Assembly: GCA_027186245.1 (NCBI GenBank)
Contig: CP114483.1
Location: forward strand, 5,714,001-5,778,000
Reading direction: 5' to 3'
Origin: Coriaria nepalensis
Taxonomy: Eukaryota > Streptophyta > Magnoliopsida > Cucurbitales > Coriariaceae
Length of the DNA: 64,000 nt
A model generated the notes under the pieces. That model was given only the letters and a program-made list of their open reading frames with translations. It made no database searches and was not told where the DNA came from. Positions 46,060-56,326 of the stretch are shown here, piece after piece. Numbering within the stretch: position 1 is the stretch's first letter; each line of letters starts with the position of its first letter. The position numbers and the translations under genes are program-made.

Positions 46060-46620
46060 ACATATCTGAAGACTCCTCTTGCTTCATCTTTCAAAGAGAT
46101 GCTCGATAAGTCTTGCAATTCTAATTTTAATGGTTGGCCTCACCACAAGGGAAACATTTTCTATCCTAACTTTTGTTGTTCTTATTTATGACCTTCTTTG
46201 CTTTAAGAGAACTACCCTTGCCTCGTTTCTCAAACTTAGTTTTGCCATTCTTTCTATGGTGGTTTCCCACAAGAAACACAATCTTGTCCTTACCTTGGAG
46301 AGATCCATATTGAGCAACTCATGAATAGTAGGTGTTCACATATTCATGTGGTAGTTCAAAATAAACAACTGAAAGGAATCAAGTAGTGATTGGATGATCA
46401 AATCATTTGATAGCTCATAGTCAATTGTAAAGCCTAGGCCTTCTAGTTTCTCTATGAACCCAATCATCTTATGGAAATGTTCCCCAATGGGAGTTCCCTC
46501 GGTCCTCTTCATACAAAATAGTGCCTTTGAGGTGTCATACCTCTCGGTTTGACTAACTTCACCCCAAATCACATCTAGGTTAATGATAATCTCTATGGCA
46601 TGCATCTTTTTGTATTGCCT
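46060..46620 (-). pseudogene. Copia gag (UBN2) fragment with zinc knuckle
   Basis: Minus strand. The capsid part (46605-46336) reads YDTSKALFCMKRTEGTPIGE, then MIGFIEKLEGLGFTIDYEL, then LIIQSLLDSFQLFILNYHM. After a frameshift, KKVINKNNK and a knuckle CFPCGEANHxNxNC (~46150-46105), where two lysine or arginine codons have become stops. Divergent from the gag tail at 45 kb, so probably another family. Truncated at both ends. Confidence 0.8.
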
Positions 46621-46700
46621 TTACAGGTTATTTGACATAGACATATGGCCAATATTATCCGTTCGATGACGAGGTTAAAGTTGACATCATTGTTTATATA

Positions 46701-48261
46701 ATGGCTTTGCTTGATTCCACCAACGAGGACATAGACTATTTTGAAGAGTCTTCAGTATATATTTTTCAATATGACAAGGACATCATGGTGGAGAAGGAGG
46801 AGGACATGGAGAAGGAGGAGGAGGAGGAGGAGGAGGAGGAGGAGGAGGAGGAGGAGGAGGAGGAGAAGGTAAATATAGAGCAGGCACAAGATTTTTTAGA
46901 GGTGGAGAACCAATCCTTGATTTTCCATCTACACCGATCATCAATTGTGATATGTGATATATAATGCAAAGGATGGAAGAGAGGATTGAGGCTGTTGGTC
47001 AAAAGATGGAGAAGAGATTTAGTGGGCTAAAGGATAGATTCGGTGGGTTGGAGCGTAAAGTCGATTTGATCTATGAGAAAATAGGGGTTGCATCCTATCT
47101 ATCTGTTGGTGTAGATCTCTCGAGTCATCCTACTATATACACCACATGGCATTCATCAGGTCCACACCCTTTTTCAGGTGATCTGGGAGAGAGGTCAAGT
47201 ATGTGGATAAGGAAGCTTAGTACTTTTCTCGGGTCTCTATTTTTGGATCTAGAAGAACTGAACTCTCCATTCTTAGATCCAAAACAACTATATAAATACG
47301 ATGTAATAAATGTTGATCCATATCATAAACTAGATAAGGTCACAAAGGGGGTTGCAATGATGTGGAGAGAAGTAAAAATGAGTCGATCTTCCAACTCCTA
47401 GCGAGAATTCAGGTCAACAAGAATTTTTTTAAGATATTAAGACTCCGCGGAAAGTGGTTGGATAGTACAGTATGTATTTCTCAATTTTAATTAAATATTA
47501 CAATCACATTTGTAGATAATCTTACCCAATTTTAAAGAACTCATTCATTGTCAGCATATTAATGAATGTTTATTGTTAATCTGAATGCGACTAGAAATTT
47601 ATCTTGATTTATTCTACTTAATTAAAATAAAGCCCGTACCAATAATGGATGATCCTTCAGTGTAACTTTAGTTGGGGTAAGAAAGGGGCATTGACAACTA
47701 GATGAGTCATTCCTCATTAGGTATGTATGAAAATCTAACTTATGTAAAAATTTTATATCTTAAATTTTTATTATTTTGGCCTAACATGATTAACTTTTGA
47801 GTTGTAGTTACGTAATAGGAATGGTACAATGGCTTTGAAGCTCCACTTGGGAGAATATATCCAGTGTATAAATATCGTTGAACTAAAAAAATATGTACTG
47901 AGTTCCCTTATACGTGGACTTAAACACCTGAACTATATATGTTATGGATTTGAGAGTCGATATCCAGGAGGAAACTGAAGTCATACCCATATGTTTAGGA
48001 TTATGTAAGATCTTGCCTCAACTCATCTCCTTGATACCCAATTAGAAGATTAAATACTATGAGAATTAGAAATATAGAGATTTTGATTTACAAATGATGA
48101 AAATACCACAAAATAAGAAAGGAGATTGTGGTGTTCATATAATTAAGTGTATAGAATTTTATTCAATAAGAATTTCATTGCTAGAAATAAATGATGATAC
48201 GATTAAGTTGTATAAGCATAAGATATATACTGACTCATATAGACATGTATGGGATGTATGA
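46701..48261 (+). pseudogene. Ulp1-like (C48) cysteine peptidase gene of transposon type, with introns
   Basis: Plus strand. An N-terminal part (46701-46964) with a poly-glutamate run is followed by a coiled-coil-like frame (46964-47401, MEERIEAVGQKMEKRF, LERKVDLIYEKIG), then RLRGKWLDST. A GT-AG intron of 85 bases (47470-47554) lies exactly there, and the next exon starts HINECLLLI: together the W-L....I-N start motif of Ulp1 peptidases. A second probable intron is 47721-47817. The end reads PQNKKGDCGVHIIKC with the catalytic Q and C, then YRHVWDV and stop at 48259-48261. The catalytic His/Asp segment (47600-47950) is not clearly readable and stops occur. Such genes are common passengers in MULE and CACTA elements and would cleave SUMO-like isopeptide bonds; function here is inferred only. 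Confidence 0.6.
46813..46866. repeat. (GAG)n microsatellite encoding poly-Glu
   Basis: About 18 GAG/GGA trinucleotides inside the N-terminal frame of the Ulp1-like gene, giving a run of some eighteen glutamates. Confidence 0.9.
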
Positions 48262-48461
48262 ATATTTAGTATCTTTACTTTTCTATAATATAAGAATAAC
48301 ATTTTTTCTATTTAATTCATATAAATGTTATTTTTGAAATATCGATTTTTATCCATGCTTTCCTTTTCTCTCACACTCTCATTTACTCGGCCACTTCATT
48401 CTTATCTCACTTGACCATAGAAGATAGAAATACAATTAGATAGATGAAATACAATTAGATC
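48262..48461. other. AT-rich stretch between Ulp1-like gene and repeat array
   Basis: No gene seen. A small direct repeat GAAATACAATTAGAT occurs at ~48427 and ~48446. Confidence 0.4.
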
Positions 48462-48627
48462 AGAGAGTTTTAGTCTCTGACTGAAATATTCAACGGGTGG
48501 ATGGGTGTTCAAAACACCCGTCTACCCGTCGAGTATTTCAAATTAGAGAGTTTTAGTCTCTGTTCTAAAATACTCTATAGGTCGATGGGTATTCTAAACA
48601 CTCGTTGATCCATAGAGTAACTTAAAG
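48462..48627. repeat. Two 83-bp tandem units, each carrying a long hairpin
   Basis: AGAGAGTTTTAGTCTCTG starts at 48462 and again at 48545 (offset 83). Unit 1 contains an inverted repeat with 27-bp arms, 48483-48509 and 48513-48539 (four mismatches, 3-base loop). Unit 2 contains a weaker one, 48571-48591 against 48599-48619. The arms hold GGGTGGATGGGTGTT and its complement. Confidence 0.85.
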
Positions 48628-48629
48628 TT

Positions 48630-48740
48630 ACATGTGAGATGTCGATCTGAGATGCAAAGACTGACATCTCACATGTTGGTCTTAATTTCATACAGACATC
48701 TCACATATCAGTCTCAGTTTTAGACTGACATCTCACATGT
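48630..48740. repeat. Hairpin and 32-bp direct repeats (GACATCTCACAT)
   Basis: Inverted repeat ACATGTGAGATGTCGATCT (48630-48648) against AGACTGACATCTCACATGT (48658-48676), two mismatches. The word GACATCTCACAT recurs at 48663, 48695 and 48727, a regular 32-base period. Confidence 0.85.
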
Positions 48741-48747
48741 CGGTCTA

Positions 48748-48990
48748 AATGATGAAAGGTTAAACCTTTAGAGTTCGAAATCTAATATTTAAACATTAGG
48801 TTATTGTAGAAATGTTTGACCTTTAGGTTCAATGATGAACGGTTGGACCTTTAGGGTTCGAAGTCTAATTTTTAAGCATTAGGTCATGATAGAAAGTTTT
48901 AACCTTTAGGTCGAATGATGAAAGATTAGACTTTTAGGGTTTGAAGGTTAATGTTTAAACATTTAGTTATGATATAACCCATCGGTTAAT
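48748..48990. repeat. Three 83-bp tandem units
   Basis: Units start at 48748, 48831 and 48914 (AATGATGAAAGGTTAAACCT, AATGATGAACGGTTGGACCT, AATGATGAAAGATTAGACTT), spacing 83 both times. The third is incomplete at its end. Confidence 0.85.
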
Positions 48991-49027
48991 CGACCACCCG
49001 TATAACTAAATTACTCTACAACCCCAT

Positions 49028-49200
49028 AGACAAATGATGGGCCATCGACCCATTGAGTTGAAGCCCCATCAATCTCATTGACCTATAGAGTAGAAGGCCT
49101 CATCAACTCCATCGACCCCTAGAGTCGAGGCCCCATCGACCCATAAAGTCGAAGGCCCCATCGACCCTTTCAACCCCATCAGTCCCATTGACCCATATTG
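49028..49200. repeat. Minisatellite of ~25-34 bp (CATCGACCCATAGAGTCGA)
   Basis: Five to six degenerate units of CCCCATCGACCC followed by ATAGAGTCGAAGG or variants. The complementary strand reads GGGTCGATGGGG, resembling the GTCGACGGG words at 200-1380. Confidence 0.75.
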
Positions 49201-49329
49201 GTTAAGTTGTTGATTTAAATCATTTTAGGTGTAATCAAATTACGCATCTCATTCAACATTTGAAAAATAAAATTAAAGTTAAATAAAAAAATTACAAATT
49301 CTGGATTTCTATCAAAATTCACACTTACT

Positions 49330-50310
49330 AGATTTGGAGGGGTGCGTTGATTATCGAGCCATCAACAACATTATGGTAAAGTATCATCATCCAATTCCTA
49401 GATTAGACGATATGCTTGATGAGTTGCATGGTTCTAGTGTGTTCTCTAACATTGATTTGAAAACTGGATATCATCAAATTAGAATGAAAGAAGGGGATAT
49501 GGAAAACAACCTTTAAAACAAAATATGGTTTATATGAATAGTTAGTTATGCCTTTTAGTTTGACTAATGCATCTAGCACTTTTATGAGACTTATAAATCA
49601 TGTTTTGTGTATAGGCAAATTTGTTGCTATCTATTTTGATGATATACTTGTCTATAGCAAAAACTTGGATGATCTTGTAGTACATTTGAAATTTGTTTTA
49701 GATATACTTAGGAAGGAAAGGTTATTTTCTAACACTAAGAAATGTACTTTTTGCACCAATAAGCTTGTATTTCTGGGATTTGTCATTAGTGCTCAAGGTA
49801 TACAGGTTGATGAGGAAAAGGTACGTGTTATCTGAGATTGGCCGAGTCCAAGAAGTGTAGGTAATTTCCAAAGCTTTCATGGACTTGCTAGCTTTTACCG
49901 GCGGTTTGTAAAAGATTTCACTACTTTGGTTGCGCCACTTACGGAAGTGATCAAGAAGAATGTTGGATTTAGATGGGGAGAAGAATAAGAGAAGGCGTTT
50001 AAGCTAATCAAAGAGAAGCTAACAAATGCTCCCTTATTATCTTCACCTAACTTTTCTAGGAATTTTGAAATTGACTGTGATGCTTTTGGAATTGGTATAG
50101 GTGCAGTTCTTATGGAAGAAGGGAGATCGATTGCATACTTCAGTGAAAAATTAAGCGGAGCAATTTTAAAATATCCAACTTACACGTTGGTCCCGTTACA
50201 AGAGCTCGTGCAAAGAAATTCAAAGAAGCGCTTATCTGTGACGTTCATCCCAACTTATCAATCCATTATTCCATCTCGGATTGTGGCATCTTCTACATCC
50301 CATTAGAATA
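49330..50310 (+). pseudogene. Ty3/gypsy RT-RNase H, second copy of the 8-12 kb family
   Basis: Plus strand, 5'-truncated at [14 protein letters not shown] and about 90 percent similar by eye to 10640-11500. It keeps [20 protein letters not shown], a frameshift near 49500, [15 protein letters not shown], the intact active site YFDD (~49637), [20 protein letters not shown], a stop at ~49834, then FEIDCDAFGIGIGAVL and AYFSEKLSGAILKYPTY. There a deletion removes integrase: the sequence jumps to a PVTRARAKKFKEALI-type tail (50190-50230) known from the end of gag-pol polyproteins of this family, with a frame change. Confidence 0.88.
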
Positions 50311-50344
50311 TGAGTAGAATAATCTTGGATCCTTGAATCACGGA

Positions 50345-52500
50345 TTTGTCATCTCTAGGCATGATTCGTATCAGTTATGGCATATGCGCACAAACTTCTA
50401 TCCAAGTCAAATACCTTACATATGCAACCATATATTGACAACAACTCTAATATCATCTTTTACCACTTCAAACATATCAACATCCACACCATCAACCTTC
50501 ATTGTTCGACATTCTTCATGTCTTTTTCTAAGCAGTTTCACTACCTTAGGAGTGCATCGCTCGGTACACCGATTTGCTTCATTTCTTCTAGTGTTGAACC
50601 AAGTCGTCATTATCTTTCTAATACTTTCGAGAAATGCTACAATTGGATATTCATGTGCATCCTTCAATGCAATATTATGTGATTCAGAATTATTATTCAT
50701 CATGTTGTTTCTAAGTCCATGAAAATGAGCTCTTGACCAGTGTTCGAAACCAATATTCTCCACATACATTGCCAAACCAGGATGCACTCTTTTGATATCA
50801 AAGAATTATTTATTGAAATATTTTATTATACATGCTTTGGATACCGCTTTGAATAGAGAGCTCATTTCACTGTTCATAAATTTTAACTTGATATTTTGCC
50901 CGATGTGCCAAATACATGCACCATGTTTAGAACTTGGGTAAACACTTTGTATAACAGTTCTAATACTCTATGCTCGATCTAAAATAATCACCAAATTGAG
51001 AGTATCAGGTATTATTTTTTGAAGCTTAGTCAAGAACCAAGTCCATGATACCTCATTCTCTGAATCGACTACAACTAATGCTAACGGATATAGTTACTTG
51101 TTACCATCTTCTGTAGTTGCGGTTAGAAGCATTCCTCTATATTTAGCCTTCAAAAAAGTCTCATTGATACTAATAACCTTTTGCATTAAACAGAACTCCT
51201 TAATGGATGTCATAAAGCCATGAAAAAATAAAGAAATCTTTGTTCTCCATCCATCTAAATTGCAGTTACACTATCCGGATTCACGAGTTTCATCACGGGC
51301 ATAGCTATCTTCTGCCATACCCCGAATAAGATCACATGTAATAAACCTTGCTTTCCATGCCTTCTAATAAGTAATATTTACCCTTATATTATTTTAGGCT
51401 AAATGTTTAATGATTTCTGGAGTAAGACTCTCATTACTACCACTAAAACAATTCATCACACATCATCCAATGTCGATGCTTGCCTATACTTGTGATATGA
51501 GGAGTCCAAACTGCACGTATATTGGTCATTATAAATATGAATTTGGAAAAGTGAACAATCTTTCTTACACGTAGCATGGAGCATCCACTTGCAATTTGAA
51601 TCTACACAACCAACAACATATGTAGTCTTATTTGACTTCTTCACCTTGAACTCCAAATTATGTCGAATCGCATGCATCTACAAACACATCTTTAGATCCT
51701 TCTTTTAATCAAAGAACTAAGTACAATAAAACTCATCTCCGCTCCCTTGTGAAGAAGTAATATGGAGTATATTACTGCCCTCATCTTCATTTTCCAGTTG
51801 TTGAATATCCAGTGGTAAAAAATCATGAGTAGCTATATTATCTGGAGGACATAAAGTATCAGGGATAAGTACTACTCCATCAAATAAATCATCCTCATAT
51901 AAATGAAAATTAGGATTCATTTCATTGTTATGACAATTATCATATTCTTCCTCTGTTCTTCTAAACCCATCATCTTCATCCTCTATCTCATCCCCATTCT
52001 CTTCGTCATCCTTAACCTTAATCTCAGAATCAATGTGTCATTTAGATTCAAACTTTGATTTTGATATTCATCGTTACTATCAACATAACTCATAAAATTC
52101 AAATTTTCATTAATACCAAGATCAGGTACGTGACGTTGCTCTTGAACATACACACCACTCCTTCTTTTTTAGAATTAAAGTAACATATAATGGAGATGGA
52201 TTACTCAAACATGCATTATATAAAAATGGCTTCATATCTGTCTCATCTTCTATAAATATTGGATTAGTGATTGGTAACGGCTTATATGCTATTTTCATAC
52301 CATATTTAGTAGGATCAACATGAATAGCATTGTAGATGATTTCTAACAAATTACTGAAAGATACACCCCTCTCAACTCAAATAGCCTTCCATACTTCAGA
52401 CCCTTTTGGTACACATGTTTTCAAATTGCCATTATTATTTATCCATTCGCCATCAAAAAATATGGTTATGAATATAGATGAATCAATTCCTACAAAATAA
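50345..52500 (-). pseudogene. MULE (MuDR-like) transposase
   Basis: Minus strand, about 700 codons with stops. N-terminal domain at 52480-52122 (FFDGEWINNNGN, MLEIIYNAIHVDPTKYGMKI); an acidic spacer; the MuDR DNA-binding domain from 51677 (MHAIRHNLEFKVKKSNKTTY, CKWMLHATCKKD, TCSLD); the core at 51330-50800 with ISINETFLKAKYRGMLLTA (the first catalytic aspartate replaced by asparagine), LVIILDRA followed by a stop (second D kept), and ACIWHIGQNIK; then HFHGLRNNMMNNNSESHN (catalytic E kept) and FNTRRNEANRCTERCTPKV. A decayed SWIM zinc finger (LDRSLCAYAIT, ~50370-50345) ends it. Terminal inverted repeats were not found. The gene faces the Ulp1-like gene, with gypsy and repeats in between. Confidence 0.87.
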
Positions 52501-53074
52501 ATAAACAAACAAATTTTTAAGATCAATAACTAAAAAAAGAAATAATGTAAATAAATCTCAATGTAATTCCTTTTAGTTTATTTAAACTATTTTGTGATCA
52601 ACCAACAAATTTTAAATTTTGTTAATTATAGTTTTAAAAAAATATTGATTTTCAAAATCTAATTTTTCAAGTCAAATTCAACGAGTCAAAGACAGTTGGG
52701 CCCCATTCACGCCCATTTGAATCAAGTGGGAAAGCTCACAACCATTTTTGGGAAAAGAGGACCCACCACCCTCTTCAAGGCAGCCGCCACGCTACTGCTG
52801 CTAGTGAATGGTAGCAGTAGCCCTACGCGTGATGTAAGGCAATGCCACACGTGGCAGAAGAGAAGCCGAAACATCTCACTAAATCGGGCACTACGTTTTT
52901 CCCTTTTTTTGGGTCATGATTCCAAGATCAAATCTTCATCACTTTTTGGTTCATCAACTCAAAATTTCTAGCAAAATTTCAACTAAAAAAAACCATGGAA
53001 AAATACCAAATTGAGCATCAAAATGGACATGAAAGATTGATATGTTTGAACCAAAAGTTCCGACATACAAATTA
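52501..53074 (-). mobile_element. Leader of a minus-strand copia element
   Basis: Non-coding, downstream (minus sense) of the primer-binding site at 53075-53086. Contains an imperfect inverted repeat GCTACTGCT...AGCAGTAGC (52791-52821) and a CG-rich patch. It abuts the MULE N-terminal exon. Confidence 0.5.
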
Positions 53075-53086
53075 GCTCTGATACCA
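53075..53086 (-). other. Primer-binding site, initiator tRNA-Met type
   Basis: Minus strand TGGTATCAGAGC, perfect over 12 bases, directly after an LTR end. The least mutated such site in the window. Confidence 0.9.
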
Positions 53087-53775
53087 TGGTAAGTCTATGA
53101 TTCTCCTCGAACCGAGAGCGAAAGTAGTATATTAAAATATAACTTGCGGGTTCTCAATCAAACCGGACTACACCAAGATCTTGGTTGATGTAAATACGTA
53201 AGAACTTATCCAGAAATTCCGGAAAACATTATTTAAGTACCAATTAAATCAAATAAAGTAAGGAGTAGAGGGAGGAATCTTAAACCTAGCAACCACTCCA
53301 CCAAACCGGATGGTTCTTCACACTTCTCCAAATGTCGTCGCAGGCCACAACTCTTAGAAGCCGCCAATGCCACCACTCAACACTACAATCCATGGCCCTA
53401 GTTCTAAGCCACCACCACACGTATAGCAACTCTCAAGGTTTTATTTAGGTTTAATCTCAACACTTTTAGTAAAAGACTTGTAGAGGAAGAAAGATGTAGG
53501 CTTAAAACTTGAGAGAAAAATCTCTCTTTTCTCTTTCTTATTGAAGTGGGCGGCAAGGGTGTGTTGGAACCCTCGAAAACTATGTCCTTTTATATGTGAA
53601 ACACTCTCTCTTATGCCAAGCCCAAGTTGCGTCTCCAAGTCCTCGTTCCCTTTAAGCTAATGCTCGAGTTCCCCAAATCTACTTTAATTTCTAATTTCTG
53701 GTAGTTAAAATAAACTTTATAAACATTAATTTAGGTCTTTCTAATTAAGCTCAGTTAGGCCTATTAACATGTATT
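53087..53775 (-). mobile_element. Copia LTR, minus orientation, U3 truncated
   Basis: Minus strand LTR ending ..AGACTTACCA at 53087. TATAAAAG (plus 53587-53594) is the promoter; downstream text (TCTCTCAAGTTTTAAGCC, GTGAAGAACCATCCGG) matches the type II LTR around 6980-7150 (GTGAAGAACCATCTG). Stops at ~53775 against the next, plus-strand element. Confidence 0.75.
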
Positions 53776-53786
53776 GCGATGTTATC

Positions 53787-53944
53787 ACCTCATTTGAGGG
53801 ATAATTAGAAGAGGGGACGTGAACATAGAAAGGGTCGACACTGATGACAACATTGCAAATCCATTCACTAAGGTGCTTTCCCAATAGAAGTTCGATCGCG
53901 AACTTGACAAGATGAGAATATGATTAAAAAAATGATTAGCTTTA
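53787..53944 (+). pseudogene. Copia RNase H C-terminal end
   Basis: Plus strand: REIIRRGDVNIERV, then DDNIANPFTKVLS, a stop, then KFDRELDKMRI. This is the conserved end of copia RNase H (D-N.A.P.TK.L, then F......M.I). It lies directly before a purine-rich GTGCAAGTGAGAGAT (53945-53959) and the LTR, as expected for the 3' end of an element. The rest of the polyprotein is absent. Confidence 0.8.
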
Positions 53945-53959
53945 GTGCAAGTGAGAGAT

Positions 53960-55605
53960 TGAAAGTGTATGCACATTAAGTCAATCAGTTTTTGATCCAA
54001 TAGGAAAAACAACTTTATGGGAAACTATTTTTATGCGAATATTAGCAAGATAATGAATATTATTATTATTATTATCATGATGATTATGTGGGTGCTTCAT
54101 AGAGACTAAGGTTATCGAACGTAACACTTAGATAATTATCAATGGTAATTTGTACTAACTGTTATGAGAATTATCTAGTGACTATATTATATATAGTCCT
54201 TAGACATCAAATCGTCATGGTATCTTGTGTACTAGGTTTCATGTTTTGACATCATTCTAATTAGTCATAGCCAAGGGTGAACACGGGGTGAACTATTGGG
54301 CATGAAAATCAATATGAAGGTTATGAGTGATCAAGAAGGAATTTATCACTTCCATATTTGGAAATAGATCTTATGACTTATATATCTTATTGAACAAGGA
54401 ATCTTTGCAAAGTAGTATGGTATGAGAAGGAGTTTTTGTAAATCCATTATCAATGTTCAATAAAGATGTAATGGTTTCATATGGTTTGTCTATTAAAGTT
54501 TAACAGTTAAACCATACCCTAGGATGAATCAGGATATTGGTGAGATAGAAGGATTGTTATTATAAATATACTATAGTCATAGATGGTACTTCTCATCTTT
54601 TAGGTAGTCTTAACACTTTACTACAAGTCAATCTTCACTTGGAAGTTTAAGTCATATAATCATGAGATGATTAAGTTGTGTTTAATTTAAAAAGTATTTT
54701 AAATTAAACAAATTTAATTGTAAATTAAATAAAATCATAAACTGTTATGAAATTTTTGTACCAGCATAATGTAGAACCTAATTGGTTACACACATAAAGA
54801 TTCGATAGTAACTCAGTTTAAGATTCATTGGAGAAAAAGGAAAAACTAACCGTTTTGCATTTTAAGGGTAAAATGGTAATTTGACTTGTAGTTTGACTAT
54901 AAGGGCAAAATGTAAATTATTAATTTCTTAAATCTAATGTCATGCAGCTCTACTTGCACAAATAAGTGTGACATTAATTTATTGGAAATTAATAAATTAG
55001 AAATGAACTTTTATTTAATTATAAAATGGTCCTAAATGTCTGTATTAATAATTGGACATTAAATAGTTAATGGGCTAAATTATTAATTGGATTTTCATGG
55101 GTCAAATTAATCAAAAGATTTATTAAAATTCATGGGCATTAATGGAAGTGGTCAACCATGTAGAACGGCTATTGACCCATTGTTTCCTTAATTAAGTTAA
55201 GGAAACCTTTGCTACAAAGAAACCTAATGTCAAAGAAACCTAATGTGATTAGGAAATCTTAGACCTAGTGGAACATTATAAATACTCGCTAAGTGGCCAA
55301 AAACCCTAAGGAATCTCCCCCTCGAACCTTTTGATTCATGTGTTGAATCTAAGGGTAGAAAATTAACTAAGCGGATGAATCGTGTAGATTACGCTTAGAG
55401 GACGAACACATGGGCATCACAAATATTCCTTGTAATAGGATTGAAAGAAGAATTACAGTGGTTTTCTCATCAAGCTAAGCTACTTCTTTAACCTAAACTT
55501 GAAATTTAAATTCATGAGATTTATTGTGCTTTCAATAAAGAGATTATTTTGATATATAATTGTTATATGATCGATCTTGTTTATCGAATTATGCTATGAT
55601 TAGGA
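53960..55605 (+). mobile_element. 3' LTR (type I) of a copia element, end missing
   Basis: Starts TGAAAGTGTATGCACATTAA, colinear with the LTRs at 19414 and 56327. TATAAATA at 55277-55284. It is cut at ~55605 where type II LTR text begins. The AT-rich (ATT)n at 54057-54075 is a local expansion. Confidence 0.8.
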
Positions 55606-56260
55606 TGGATTAGTATTATGTAAATCCAATGTCTATATAATTCATAAGAAAAATTTAATAGGGTTTAATAATTAAATCATGCCCTACGATTTTCTAGAAC
55701 TATAAATAGATGAAATGATCAATCTGGTACGGTAATAGTCATCTATCTTTTTTGTTGAGATTTCTCATACTTCCTGTTACATGGGTGGCTCATACGTCTT
55801 GTTAGAAGCCAATGTGGGTCTAGTGGTTTAAGTTATTGACTGTAAAGGATGATCATAATAGCTATTTGATCTTAAACTTCTTGTTACATGGGTGGCCCAT
55901 ATGCCTTGCTAGAGGCCAATGTGGGTCTGGTCGTTTAAGTTAATTGATCATAAAGGATGATCATATTAACTATTTGACTTGAAAGTATTTTCAATATCAA
56001 ATTATCCATTCAAGAGAATTGATAAAACTCACAAGTTGTTGTGTGGCTTACCTACTGCGTAAGGTAAAACCTATTCAGTCACACACAAAAATATTGATTG
56101 GATCTCAATTGAATTCGAAATTAGAGAAATTTTGACTCTTTTCATTATGAACATGATTTAAGAGCTAAATCATTAATTAATTTAATTTGTTAAGTTTAAG
56201 TCACACTCGCACTACTAGCATGTCAAAAGTATGATTTAGGGAAAGAGCCAATGACTTACG
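55606..56260 (+). mobile_element. Copia LTR (type II) fragment with internal duplication and deletion
   Basis: Follows the type II LTR from ~6000 onward (AATCCAATGTCTA, TAGATGAAATGATCAA). Bases 55771-55877 are repeated as 55878-55984 (107-bp tandem duplication, ~85 percent alike). After GTATGATTTAG at 56239 about 900 bases of LTR are missing, then GGAAAGAGCCAATGACTTACG gives the LTR end. Confidence 0.75.
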
Positions 56261-56261
56261 G

Positions 56262-56276
56262 TGGGGTATCAGAGCC
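56262..56276 (+). other. Primer-binding site, initiator tRNA-Met type
   Basis: TGGGGTATCAGAGCC: GGTATCAGAGCC intact with two extra G. One base after the LTR end. Confidence 0.85.
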
Positions 56277-56326
56277 ATAGGTTGCATGTCGGAATTCCCG
56301 GTTGATGTTTGGGTGTATTTTTTGCA

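Noticed and set aside
46766..47002. Minus-strand frame with a long serine run
   Set aside because: Shadow of the GAG microsatellite on the other strand of the Ulp1-like gene.
48663..48990. Regularly spaced repeats resembling a CRISPR array
   Set aside because: Units are adjacent tandem copies with decayed similarity, without unique spacers of constant length, and the sequence context is a plant genome.
52696..52971. 91-residue plus-strand frame
   Set aside because: Lies in the leader of a minus-strand copia element; no recognisable domain.
46600..53000. Terminal inverted repeats closing a MULE around the Ulp1 and transposase genes
   Set aside because: I compared the sequence near both outer edges by eye and found no convincing inverted repeat; later insertions may have removed it.
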